Assembly: GCF_900103485.1 (NCBI RefSeq)
Contig: NZ_FNHW01000001.1
Location: 3,399,163 to 3,463,162, forward strand
Origin: Fictibacillus solisalsi
GTDB lineage: Bacteria > Bacillota > Bacilli > Bacillales > Fictibacillaceae
DNA length: 64,000 bases
Reading direction: 5' to 3'
The position numbers and the translations under genes are program-made. Within the stretch, counting starts at the first letter, position 1, and the number at the start of each line of letters is the position of its first letter. Positions 1 to 6,918 of this stretch are shown piece after piece. A model generated the notes under the pieces. The model ran no database searches, had not been told where the DNA came from, and was given only the letters and a program-made list of their open reading frames with translations.

Positions 1-1840
1 TTGCTTTCGTTCCCGCATCGTATAAATAATAGAAGGTTCCAATATGAGGATACGAGATATCCTGAACCGATGTGCTCAACTGTTTCCCGTTGACCCTGAC
101 TTCCGGCTTGAGGGTGTAATCATCCTCTTTTACCGAATGAGGAAGGTCTACAGTAAACGTGGCATTTTGGACTTCGCCTTTCTTCTGGAAGGTGATCTCC
201 TGATCATTGTTGGTCACGTTCCAGCCTTCCGGGGCATTAAGATGCAGCACCGCTGTTTCTTTTCCGGCGGTGTTATTTTTCGCTTCCACCTTCACCTGGA
301 TGGAATCTTTAAGATCTGCGGTATTGACCACCAGGCTCTCCGGATCATTTTTGACTGATACATCCGGCAAGACTGCTGCTGTCTGTTCAGGTTCATACGT
401 TTTTTGAGCGGTTGTGCCATGAACCTTATAGCTAATACTCGCCGAGATGACAGAAGGATCATACGGCTGATAATAAGATGCATTCTTCGCAACCTTGATG
501 CCATACGTGAATTTTTGCGATTGGCCGCGCTTCAGTTTCGTTTTTGGTACATGCCCCACCTGTTTCCAGCCAGTTGGCAAGTGAAGGGCTGGCATCACAT
601 GTTTGAGCGTTTGTTTTCCGTTATTTTGTACAGTGACGGTGACTCTCGCAGAGCCGCCCTGAACAAGTACAGGCTGGTTGAGATCCACACGCACATCAAT
701 CTTGGAAGCTTCTGCAGCTAAATCCATAAGCTGTTTTTCTTTCCTATCGAGACGGAAAAGCAAATCACTCTTTGTCTCTGTTGGCAGCGAGCTGTTTTTT
801 ACAAGCTTCTCCAGCTTTTCGGTCTGTTTGATGGCTGGATATACATCCTCGGCAATCGCCGCTCTGTTCGGATATTCCTCAATCATTCCCTCGAACTCTT
901 CCTGCAGCTTTACCAGATTCTTCTTCACACGCTTATCATTGACCGTGCCGGCATACTCTTTAAAATCATAAGGAATCTGATCAAACAGGGTTTGTTCTTT
1001 TCCCGGTGTCCCCACTCTGGATTTCTCGAGCTTTAAATTGATGGTTCTTGGTGCAGCTGGAATGTCCTGGCCCATCCCCTGGCTTTTGTGAAGAAAACGG
1101 GATTCTTCCCCAATTTGCGGATAGGTTTTGCCATATACGTCATCCATCATGCCGATTTCAAAGGAAGTGGTCGCATTTTTCTGGTCGGAAGGCAAATAAA
1201 GCTTCTTGATGGCCCATGGCTTGAGCCCTTCTTTCAGCTGCTCCGGAAACACACTGGGATCTGCAGCATCCTGATAAGCCTTGACCGTCAGATAATTCAT
1301 TGTTCTGTGGTGGCCGTGCTCCGTATCCACATCCAAAAACGAAGGCATGACAATATCCGGACGGTATGTACGAATCATGCGGATGACCCGTTCATAGGCG
1401 GTTTGTTCTCCCCATTTCGCCAGCGTTTCTTCTTTTGATTTGGAGAATCCAAAGTCGTAAATCTCATCGCTCGGTTTGCGGCTGAGGTGGTAAACCGTTA
1501 CCCCTGTCACTTTTGAGGCTTCAATCAGTTCTCTTGAACGAATGATGCCGAGCGCATTTCCGAGCTCGTTACCGATTTCATTCTGTCCCCCTTCTCCCCG
1601 GTTCGCGATCAGGCTCGCAGTCCTTACCCCTTTTCCACGGGATAAGTAGGCAAGCAGGTCGCTTCGCTCATCGTCCGGGTGGGCACCTGTATTGAGGAAA
1701 CTGATGATGGTATCAAGAGGTTTTAACGCACTCCATAGATCTTTGGGCTTTTCACTTGCTTTTTGTTCCTGTGCACTTGCAGGTACCATCAGGGCAGAGG
1801 TCAGCAGGACAGACATTATAACTGCCATGAAACGTTTCAT
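1..1840 (-). CDS. Secreted PIG-L family N-deacetylase, 3' end cut by window edge
   Basis: Read on the minus strand from an ATG at 1840, preceded by AAGGAG, this frame is open to the window edge (about 613 residues, no stop). It begins with a Lys-Arg/hydrophobic signal peptide ending near ASAQEQ. A PIG-L/LmbE domain follows, with the metal-binding motif AHPDDE around residue 46, an NRGEGGQNE segment and a DTEHGHH segment. That is the family of zinc N-deacetylases acting on N-acetylglucosaminyl or mycothiol-like substrates. Residues from about 370 onward look like Ig-like/NEW3-type beta domains, which suggests an extracellular sugar-binding architecture. The gene starts 15 bases after the stop of a ROK repressor and is probably co-transcribed with it. 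The substrate is unknown; extracellular N-acetylated glycan is inferred from the domains and neighbour. Confidence 0.85.
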   Translation of the reverse strand, partial: MKRFMAVIMSVLLTSALMVPASAQEQKASEKPKDLWSALKPLDTIISFLNTGAHPDDERSDLLAYLSRGKGVRTASLIANRGEGGQNEIGNELGNALGIIRSRELIEASKVTGVTVYHLSRKPSDEIYDFGFSKSKEETLAKWGEQTAYERVIRMIRTYRPDIVMPSFLDVDTEHGHHRTMNYLTVKAYQDAADPSVFPEQLKEGLKPWAIKKLYLPSDQKNATTSFEIGMMDDVYGKTYPQIGEESRFLHKSQGMGQDIPAAPRTINLKLEKSRVGTPGKEQTLFDQIPYDFKEYAGTVNDKRVKKNLVKLQEEFEGMIEEYPNRAAIAEDVYPAIKQTEKLEKLVKNSSLPTETKSDLLFRLDRKEKQLMDLAAEASKIDVRVDLNQPVLVQGGSARVTVTVQNNGKQTLKHVMPALHLPTGWKQVGHVPKTKLKRGQSQKFTYGIKVAKNASYYQPYDPSVISASISYKVHGTTAQKTYEPEQTAAVLPDVSVKNDPESLVVNTADLKDSIQVKVEAKNNTAGKETAVLHLNAPEGWNVTNNDQEITFQKKGEVQNATFTVDLPHSVKEDDYTLKPEVRVNGKQLSTSVQDISYPHIGTFYYLYDAGTKA

Positions 1841-1855
1841 GAATCCATCTCCTTT

Positions 1856-3058
1856 TTACAGCTCTTTAAGTACACTTTCCGTTTCCCTAAGCACAAGCGA
1901 TACAGCACCGACAACCCCGAGGTTTTCTCCCAAAGCTGTGGGAAGCACCGGGGCCGATACCGAAGCAAAATCTTGGATCGTCTTCTGGATCCTGGGCAAA
2001 AACCAATCTGCACTTCTTGAAATGCCACCTCCTAAAAGAACAACTTCAGGATTTATAATTGAAATCATGTTGGCAACAGCAAATCCAATATGATCAATTA
2101 CCTCGTCAATGACCCTTACCGCCGCCTGGTCTCCATCCTTTGCCTTTTGAAAAACATCTTTTGCGGAAAAGTTATTTGGAAAGAGCGGCTCTGGCTGGCC
2201 TTTCATTTCCTGCTTCATGCTCTGAACGATTCCGGCTCCCCCCACATATTGTTCTAAAAAGCCGTATCCCTCATGTGGTGGCGGAAGGTCTGCACTTCTC
2301 GCTTTAGCCATATCCGTAACCATATAGCCGATTTCGCCTGCAGCCCATGTAGCTCCTCGGTATAGCTGGCCATTGATCAGCATGCCGCACCCCACTCCAG
2401 TACCAATGGAAATGAGCACTACATGTTTCATCCCTTTGGCGGCACCCAGCCATTGTTCGCCAAGGACAGCCACATTCACATCGTTATCCACCATGACCGG
2501 CCAGGGAAATAAAGCCTCTGCCTCTTTTTTTAACGGGTACTGGCTCCAGCTCAAACTAGGAGCATCAATTACTACTCCTCTATCTGCATCCGTCATCCCG
2601 GGCGCGCCAATGCCCATTCCCAGGATGTCATCAGGCTTGAGGGCAGCGTTTTTCAAAAGCTTGTCTACATTTTGTTTCAATGCTTTCAAAAGTGTTTTCT
2701 TTTGGGTTTGCGTAGGAAATTCATCGACGGCAAGCGGTTGACCAATGAGATCACAGATGCCTGTCCTTACCTTCGTGCCCCCCATATCGATTCCGATGAC
2801 GTGAGCTGCCCTGGAATTGAACACAAGCTGGATGGGCTTCCGCCCGCCGGCCAGGCCTGCACTTCCCGGTCCGACTTCTTTCAGCCAGTTTTCCTGAAGA
2901 AGTTCCTCCACAAGGGCAGAAACAGTCGGTTTGGACAGATGAAGCTGATCTGCGACCTCAGAGCGGGAGATCGGCCCATTTTCTTTTACACAGCGGAGAA
3001 CATTTCGTTTGTTCTTTTCCTTCATTATGGCGATCCCGCCCTTGTGATTGGATTTCAT
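1856..3058 (-). CDS. ROK family transcriptional repressor (NagC/XylR type)
   Basis: About 400 residues. The N-terminal winged helix-turn-helix (residues 15-75, SRSEVADQLHLSKPTVSALV) is followed by a ROK sugar-kinase-like domain with the phosphate loop IGIDMGGTKVRTG and a VVLLGGGIS segment. The ATG at 3058 is preferred over the adjacent in-frame GTG at 3061 because AGGAG then sits 7 bases upstream. The cysteine zinc motif (CxCGxxGCxE) usual in ROK proteins is missing: after GEIGYM the sequence has no cysteine cluster. ROK repressors normally sense a sugar or sugar phosphate and control the adjacent operon, here the downstream PIG-L gene and probably themselves, since an inverted repeat lies over the promoter. 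Inducer unknown. Confidence 0.85.
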   Translation of the reverse strand: MKSNHKGGIAIMKEKNKRNVLRCVKENGPISRSEVADQLHLSKPTVSALVEELLQENWLKEVGPGSAGLAGGRKPIQLVFNSRAAHVIGIDMGGTKVRTGICDLIGQPLAVDEFPTQTQKKTLLKALKQNVDKLLKNAALKPDDILGMGIGAPGMTDADRGVVIDAPSLSWSQYPLKKEAEALFPWPVMVDNDVNVAVLGEQWLGAAKGMKHVVLISIGTGVGCGMLINGQLYRGATWAAGEIGYMVTDMAKARSADLPPPHEGYGFLEQYVGGAGIVQSMKQEMKGQPEPLFPNNFSAKDVFQKAKDGDQAAVRVIDEVIDHIGFAVANMISIINPEVVLLGGGISRSADWFLPRIQKTIQDFASVSAPVLPTALGENLGVVGAVSLVLRETESVLKEL

Positions 3059-3144
3059 CACTTCTCTCCTTTTATTTGGTTTTCTTTTTATAAATGGGAT
3101 GATGCCTCTTGATGTGGAAGTAAAAGGGGATAAAAAAAATGGTT

Positions 3145-3165
3145 AGTTAGTAAAGATGCCTAACT
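3145..3165. promoter_or_regulatory. Candidate ROK operator (AGTTAG-N9-CTAACT)
   Basis: A perfect 6-base inverted repeat, AGTTAG and CTAACT, separated by 9 bases, starts about 9 bases downstream of the -10 box of the repressor promoter. Known XylR/ROK operators have TTAGTT-type half sites, so autoregulation is a reasonable inference. Confidence 0.5.
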
Positions 3166-3173
3166 TAGCGTTT

Positions 3174-3202
3174 ATTGTAAGAGACGTATTCTGAAAATTC
3201 AA
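3174..3202 (-). promoter_or_regulatory. Sigma-A promoter for the ROK repressor / PIG-L operon
   Basis: On the minus strand, -35 TTGAAT (3202-3197) and -10 TACAAT (3179-3174) are separated by exactly 17 bases. The position about 115 bases upstream of the repressor start leaves room for the inverted-repeat operator. Confidence 0.6.
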
Positions 3203-3326
3203 TCATACGGACCCCGTTTTACCAAAATGAGGAAATGGTCGTGGGTGTTCAGAAGGGGGATATAGATATGAAGCGGGGTGGCATAGGAAGTTGGAACCAA
3301 GGTGGGTGATGGGCGGAACTTGCAGA

Positions 3327-3375
3327 TTTAGCTGCGGTTCGAAAAAAATAGTTGCCTATCACATCATTTTCCTAA
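3327..3375. repeat. Dispersed ~50-base intergenic repeat, copy 1
   Basis: This segment aligns along its length with 19855-19904 with one indel and a few substitutions; shared blocks are GGTTCGA, an A-tract, AGTTGC and CATCATTTTC. Both copies lie between a gene start and the terminator of the next minus-strand operon. The 3' half is also recognisable near 33057-33092. Nothing in it looks coding. Confidence 0.55.
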
Positions 3376-3383
3376 AGACCAAC

Positions 3384-3415
3384 AAAAAAAAGAGAAGACA
3401 TCCCCTGCCTTCTCT
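3384..3415 (-). terminator. Rho-independent terminator of the kdgT-dtnK-pdxA operon
   Basis: Minus-strand stem AGAGAAG/CTTCTCT followed by a run of eight T, just beyond the pdxA stop at 3433. Confidence 0.75.
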
Positions 3416-3432
3416 CTTCTCTTTCAATATGA

Positions 3433-4443
3433 TTAAACTCTTTTCGGAGCCAGTTCAACTGCCTGGCGAAGCGCCTCGGTCATGCTTTTTTCATCCGCAA
3501 TACCTTTTCCGGCGATATCAAAGGCCGTTCCATGATCCACGCTCGTACGGATGATTGGAAGCCCAACAGTGATGTTGACGCCCGCATCGAGTCCAAGCAC
3601 TTTTACCGGTCCGTGTCCCTGATCATGGTACATGGCCACGACGATATCGAAGTCACCTCGAACGGTGCGGAAAAACAAGGTGTCAGCAGGAAGCGGGCCG
3701 ACGGCTTTAATGCCTTCTTCCTGTGCTTTTCGTACTCCGGGGATTACTTTTTCCTCTTCTTCTCCATAGCCAAACAGTCCATTTTCCCCCGCATGCGGGT
3801 TAATGCCGCAAACCGCGATTCTTGGTGTTTCAATTCCCGACTTTTTCAATGTATCATGAGCCAGTTTGATGACACGATACACTCGTTCAGGATTGATCAT
3901 CTTCACCGCATCCAGGATACCAACGTGAGTGGTCACATGGATGACTTTTAAGTTCGGTGCAGAAAGCATCATGGAGAATTCGTCAGTGTTGGTCAATTCG
4001 GCAAGGATTTCGGTGTGGCCAGGATACTTGTGGCCGCCTTTATGCAATGCCTCTTTATTAAGAGGTGCGGTACAGATGGCATCGATTCTCTTTTGGTTGG
4101 CAAGATCGATGGCTTTGCTTAAATATTCGAACGCCGCATGTCCTGCGATGGAGGAAACTTCTCCTACCGGCAAATCTCCAGGGATAAGATTGAGATCAAG
4201 GCAGTAGACAGTCCCAAACTGAAAATCAGGGTTATCCAGTTCTTCCTCTGTGATCGTTTGGACGGCAAGCTCGCTGTTCACATAGCCTTTTGCACGTTCC
4301 AGTATTTTTGCATCACCGATAACAAACGGTGCACAAAGATCATAAATTTCCTCGTGAGCGAGACTTTTTAAGATAATTTCCGGTCCAACCCCCGCTGCGT
4401 CTCCCATCGTGATTCCGACAATACTTTTATGATTTTGACTCAT
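3433..4443 (-). CDS. pdxA2: 4-phospho-D-threonate / D-erythronate 3-dehydrogenase (PdxA2 type)
   Basis: 336 residues, full length for the PdxA family. The family's NAD-binding and metal-binding segments are visible: ITMGDAAGVGPEI at the N-terminus, GHKYPGHTEILAE with metal-binding histidines near residue 137, and AMYHDQGHGPVKVLG near residue 270. PdxA proper acts on 4-phosphohydroxy-L-threonine in vitamin B6 synthesis. PdxA2 paralogues encoded beside a DUF1537 kinase oxidise and decarboxylate 4-phospho-D-threonate or 4-phospho-D-erythronate to dihydroxyacetone phosphate. That context applies here: the gene overlaps the kinase gene by 17 bases, and a KdgT-type permease precedes both. The choice between threonate and erythronate is not visible in the sequence. 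Confidence 0.85.
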   Translation of the reverse strand: MSQNHKSIVGITMGDAAGVGPEIILKSLAHEEIYDLCAPFVIGDAKILERAKGYVNSELAVQTITEEELDNPDFQFGTVYCLDLNLIPGDLPVGEVSSIAGHAAFEYLSKAIDLANQKRIDAICTAPLNKEALHKGGHKYPGHTEILAELTNTDEFSMMLSAPNLKVIHVTTHVGILDAVKMINPERVYRVIKLAHDTLKKSGIETPRIAVCGINPHAGENGLFGYGEEEEKVIPGVRKAQEEGIKAVGPLPADTLFFRTVRGDFDIVVAMYHDQGHGPVKVLGLDAGVNITVGLPIIRTSVDHGTAFDIAGKGIADEKSMTEALRQAVELAPKRV

Positions 4444-5728
4444 ATTCCAGCACCTCTCCTGTCATGTATTTCAATGCGTGCACCAAAGACTGTTCATTTC
4501 CAAATCCGCCAGCCTTGGTGACCGCCCAATATTCACTGTTTTCGTTGCTTAATTTGCCGATCGGCAATCCTGCCTCTATTTCGGAGCGGAGCTCCATCCT
4601 GTCCATGCCGAGCTCTGAGCATACCGCCTTGGCTGTATCTCCTCCAGTTAGGACCAGTCCCTGTATAGCAGGGAACTCATTTAAAAGGCTTCGGGCAATC
4701 CGGCCAAGCTCTCTTGAAATGGCTTCACCAATCTGATTCTTGTCCATGTTCAGCTGAACACTGAGTTCTTCTGCCGCTTTTCTATTCTCCTCGCAGCTGT
4801 CCACATAAAGGAGTAAATGCTTTTGTTGCTTCTTTTGCTTGACCTCATCCACAATCGTCTGCACATCATATGTTTTTTGGATAAGGTCGGCAGGATCCAT
4901 TTCGATCCTTCCAATGTCATTCATTTCTTTTACCCTGGAAAGCTGGGTTTTTGTTGTCCCCGACAGGCTGGCAGAAACGGTCAGGGTTTGCGCGATTTCC
5001 CTTGCTTCTTCATTCGCTTCTTTTGGAGGTTTCAGGCCAAGCGCATCCGGGAGGTATTCAATCAATCCTGCTGATCCCGCCCATAGCGTCTTTTTTTGGA
5101 AGGAAGCAAAGACAGCTGCTGTTTTCTTTAGATGCTCTTCGGTTTTTGCATCACAGACAAACCATGTTTTCTCTTCATCCAGCGCTTGAGCGACAGCTGC
5201 TTTGACCTCAGCAAACGGTCGGGATAACAACTGTGTATCGACCGTTTGAACCTGACCAGTGGCATGCCCCTGAAGGAGCGTGGGAATATGGCTCTCGGTC
5301 ACTGGCGTTTTTGGGTCTCTCCCAAACTCCGTTTTTTCCACCGGCTGTCCGCCAACAAACAGAGTGCCGTTGATCGTCTGCCTTTTGAGCTTCGGGAAGG
5401 CCGGGGAAATCACCACTATTTCCGGCCTGTAGCCGTCACTTACGGCTTTCAGCTCGGATCCAATATTCCCCCTGAGGGTAGAATCCATTTTTTTATATAC
5501 ATGAACATCCTCCCTGTTTTCAAGAAAGGAAACTGCCTGCCGTGCGCGGTCATATGCTGTTTTTTCCTGTATCGCCCGGCTGTCCGTATCATAAATCACC
5601 ACATCAGCCGGATCTTCTTCTCCCCGGGAGGCATCAAACCAAACGTTGGACCGAAAGCCCTGTTTTGACAATTGCACACCAGAATCATTTGCGCCCGTGA
5701 GATCATCCGCCAGTATAAATAATTGCAT
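4427..5728 (-). CDS. dtnK: Four-carbon acid sugar kinase (DUF1537; D-threonate/D-erythronate kinase)
   Basis: 433 residues, complete. The N-terminal substrate-binding domain has the signature FILADDLTGANDSGVQ. The C-terminal nucleotide-binding domain has VLTGGDTAKAVC and a closing AVTKAGGFG segment. The family phosphorylates the 4-hydroxyl of D-threonate, D-erythronate or related acids, supplying the substrate for the PdxA2-type enzyme encoded immediately downstream with overlapping ends. Co-transcription with the permease upstream (34-base gap) makes a transport-kinase-dehydrogenase route to dihydroxyacetone phosphate. Naming as dtnK rather than denK is by context only. Confidence 0.82.
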   Translation of the reverse strand: MQLFILADDLTGANDSGVQLSKQGFRSNVWFDASRGEEDPADVVIYDTDSRAIQEKTAYDRARQAVSFLENREDVHVYKKMDSTLRGNIGSELKAVSDGYRPEIVVISPAFPKLKRQTINGTLFVGGQPVEKTEFGRDPKTPVTESHIPTLLQGHATGQVQTVDTQLLSRPFAEVKAAVAQALDEEKTWFVCDAKTEEHLKKTAAVFASFQKKTLWAGSAGLIEYLPDALGLKPPKEANEEAREIAQTLTVSASLSGTTKTQLSRVKEMNDIGRIEMDPADLIQKTYDVQTIVDEVKQKKQQKHLLLYVDSCEENRKAAEELSVQLNMDKNQIGEAISRELGRIARSLLNEFPAIQGLVLTGGDTAKAVCSELGMDRMELRSEIEAGLPIGKLSNENSEYWAVTKAGGFGNEQSLVHALKYMTGEVLEYESKS

Positions 5729-5762
5729 GTAAGAAAACCCCTTTTTAAAAACTTTTTAATCG

Positions 5763-6743
5763 TTAATGTGAGACGTTGACTTCTCGCCGGGTGTTTTTCT
5801 TTTGTGTGCGTTTAGCCAGCCATGCGGTCAGGATTGGCGTAAGAATAGCGGTTACAACAACCGCTGCAGTCACCTGCAGTGTCGCAACAGCCGCAACCTC
5901 TTTATATCCTGTAAATACGGCAGCCACTGCCAATGGCACCGCAGAAGCGTTGCCGGCTGTAGATGCAGCTGCTACCCCTGCTACCCCATCGCCGCCGGTA
6001 ATACGGTCTGCTAAGAAAAGAACAATGCCTGTGATAAGAACAACACCCAATCCAAGGATAATTCCGGATGCTCCGGCCTGGACCACCTTGGTTAAATCAA
6101 TACCCGCACCAAGTGCAAGGGAAAACAGTGGAATAATTACATCTGAAGCCTTGCTTAAGAATGTACGCATGTCTTCGTCCAGATTTCCAAGGATCATACC
6201 GAGAATCAACGGAAGGATGGCAAAGACAAATGCCAATAACGGGAAGCTGGCGAGACCCGCCACCCCAAGAATCAACATCGTAAAAAATGGTCCTGACTCC
6301 AATGACATAATGGAATAGGCTGCGACGTCTTCATTTTTCTTGCCGAGCTGGCCCATTAATGCCATGTACAATCCACCATTTGTATCCGAGAAAGCGGCTA
6401 CAATCGCAAGCGCGGAAAGTCCTAGAAATAAATGATTCTGATCAGGAGCGAGAGCTTTGATCAGCAACGCCACTATAAGAGCGGTTCCAATTTTACCAAC
6501 CCATAGGGATACTCCCTTTTTCAATATATAGCCAGTTGCCTCAAATCGAATGGTTGAACCGAGACACACATAAAACGCTGCCAATAACGCCGAAGTTCCT
6601 GTTAATAATCCACCCGTAAAGGAGCTTTTGAATTCCGGCAAATCAAACAGTTCCGGGAAAAATGTTTTTATTAATGCACCAATAAGCAATGGAATCAACA
6701 TCATGCCGCCGGGAATGCGTTCAATCGTTTGTTTAATCTTCAT
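5763..6743 (-). CDS. KdgT-family permease, probable four-carbon acid sugar transporter
   Basis: 326 residues, about ten hydrophobic segments, matching the 2-keto-3-deoxygluconate permease family (start [20 protein letters not shown]; conserved [13 protein letters not shown]; end with a basic cytoplasmic tail). Family members are proton symporters for sugar acids. Its place as first gene of the kinase/PdxA2 operon implies import of D-threonate or D-erythronate rather than 2-keto-3-deoxygluconate, since no kdgK or kdgA is nearby. A sigma-A-like promoter, cre site and palindromes lie in the 159 bases upstream. Confidence 0.82.
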   Translation of the reverse strand: MKIKQTIERIPGGMMLIPLLIGALIKTFFPELFDLPEFKSSFTGGLLTGTSALLAAFYVCLGSTIRFEATGYILKKGVSLWVGKIGTALIVALLIKALAPDQNHLFLGLSALAIVAAFSDTNGGLYMALMGQLGKKNEDVAAYSIMSLESGPFFTMLILGVAGLASFPLLAFVFAILPLILGMILGNLDEDMRTFLSKASDVIIPLFSLALGAGIDLTKVVQAGASGIILGLGVVLITGIVLFLADRITGGDGVAGVAAASTAGNASAVPLAVAAVFTGYKEVAAVATLQVTAAVVVTAILTPILTAWLAKRTQKKNTRREVNVSH

Positions 6744-6766
6744 GTTGTAACCCCGCCTTTTCTATA

Positions 6767-6781
6767 GTTTAAATTTTAAAC
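6767..6781. promoter_or_regulatory. Palindrome GTTTAAATTTTAAAC, candidate operator (proximal)
   Basis: A 15-base near-perfect palindrome 24 bases upstream of the kdgT start, in the probable leader region. A related palindrome lies at 6872-6886 and a half site at 6852-6859. The spacing suggests sites for the linked PrpR-type regulator. Confidence 0.5.
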
Positions 6782-6794
6782 AATTAATTTTTAT

Positions 6795-6808
6795 AGAAAA
6801 CGTTTTCA
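6795..6808 (-). promoter_or_regulatory. Catabolite-responsive element (cre)
   Basis: Minus strand TGAAAACGTTTTCT fits the CcpA consensus TGWAANCGNTNWCA at all but the last base. It begins 6 bases downstream of the proposed -10 box, where CcpA binding blocks transcription. Carbon catabolite repression of the acid sugar operon is therefore expected. Confidence 0.75.
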
Positions 6809-6814
6809 CCTATG

Positions 6815-6844
6815 ATAATAAACCTTATGCATAAAAAAATGCAA
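6815..6844 (-). promoter_or_regulatory. Sigma-A-like promoter of the acid sugar operon
   Basis: Minus strand -35 TTGCAT (6844-6839), 18-base spacer, -10 TATTAT (6820-6815). No -24/-12 (GG/GC) sigma-54 element is visible in the intergenic region. Confidence 0.55.
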
Positions 6845-6871
6845 GAGCAATGTTTAAATTCAATAAAAATA

Positions 6872-6886
6872 GTTTAATTTTTAAAC
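6872..6886. promoter_or_regulatory. Palindrome GTTTAATTTTTAAAC, candidate operator (distal)
   Basis: Second GTTTAAA-type palindrome, starting 28 bases upstream of the proposed -35 box, with a half site GTTTAAAT at 6852-6859 between them. An upstream position is suited to activation. It abuts the terminator of the regulator gene. Confidence 0.45.
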
Positions 6887-6918
6887 AAAAAAAGAAGCTG
6901 AATTATTTTTTCAGCTTC
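6885..6918 (-). terminator. Terminator of the PrpR-type regulator gene
   Basis: Minus-strand stem GAAGCTGAA/TTCAGCTTC, 7-base loop, then seven T. The 5' arm lies inside the last codons of the regulator, so the regulator and transport operon are separate units. Confidence 0.8.

Noticed and set aside
3269..3313. Tiny plus-strand frame encoding MKRGGIGSWNQGG after a GGGGG ribosome-like site
   Set aside because: Only 13 codons, no terminator or partner, and no known family; too short to support.
3277..3320. GGGTGGCATAGG...GGAACC segment resembling a T-box antiterminator
   Set aside because: No specifier loop, no AGGGTGGNACCGCG core and no aminoacyl-tRNA or amino acid gene downstream.
5776..6318. 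180-codon plus-strand frame inside kdgT
   Set aside because: Ala/Thr-rich composition is the mirror of the hydrophobic permease codons; no ribosome site.
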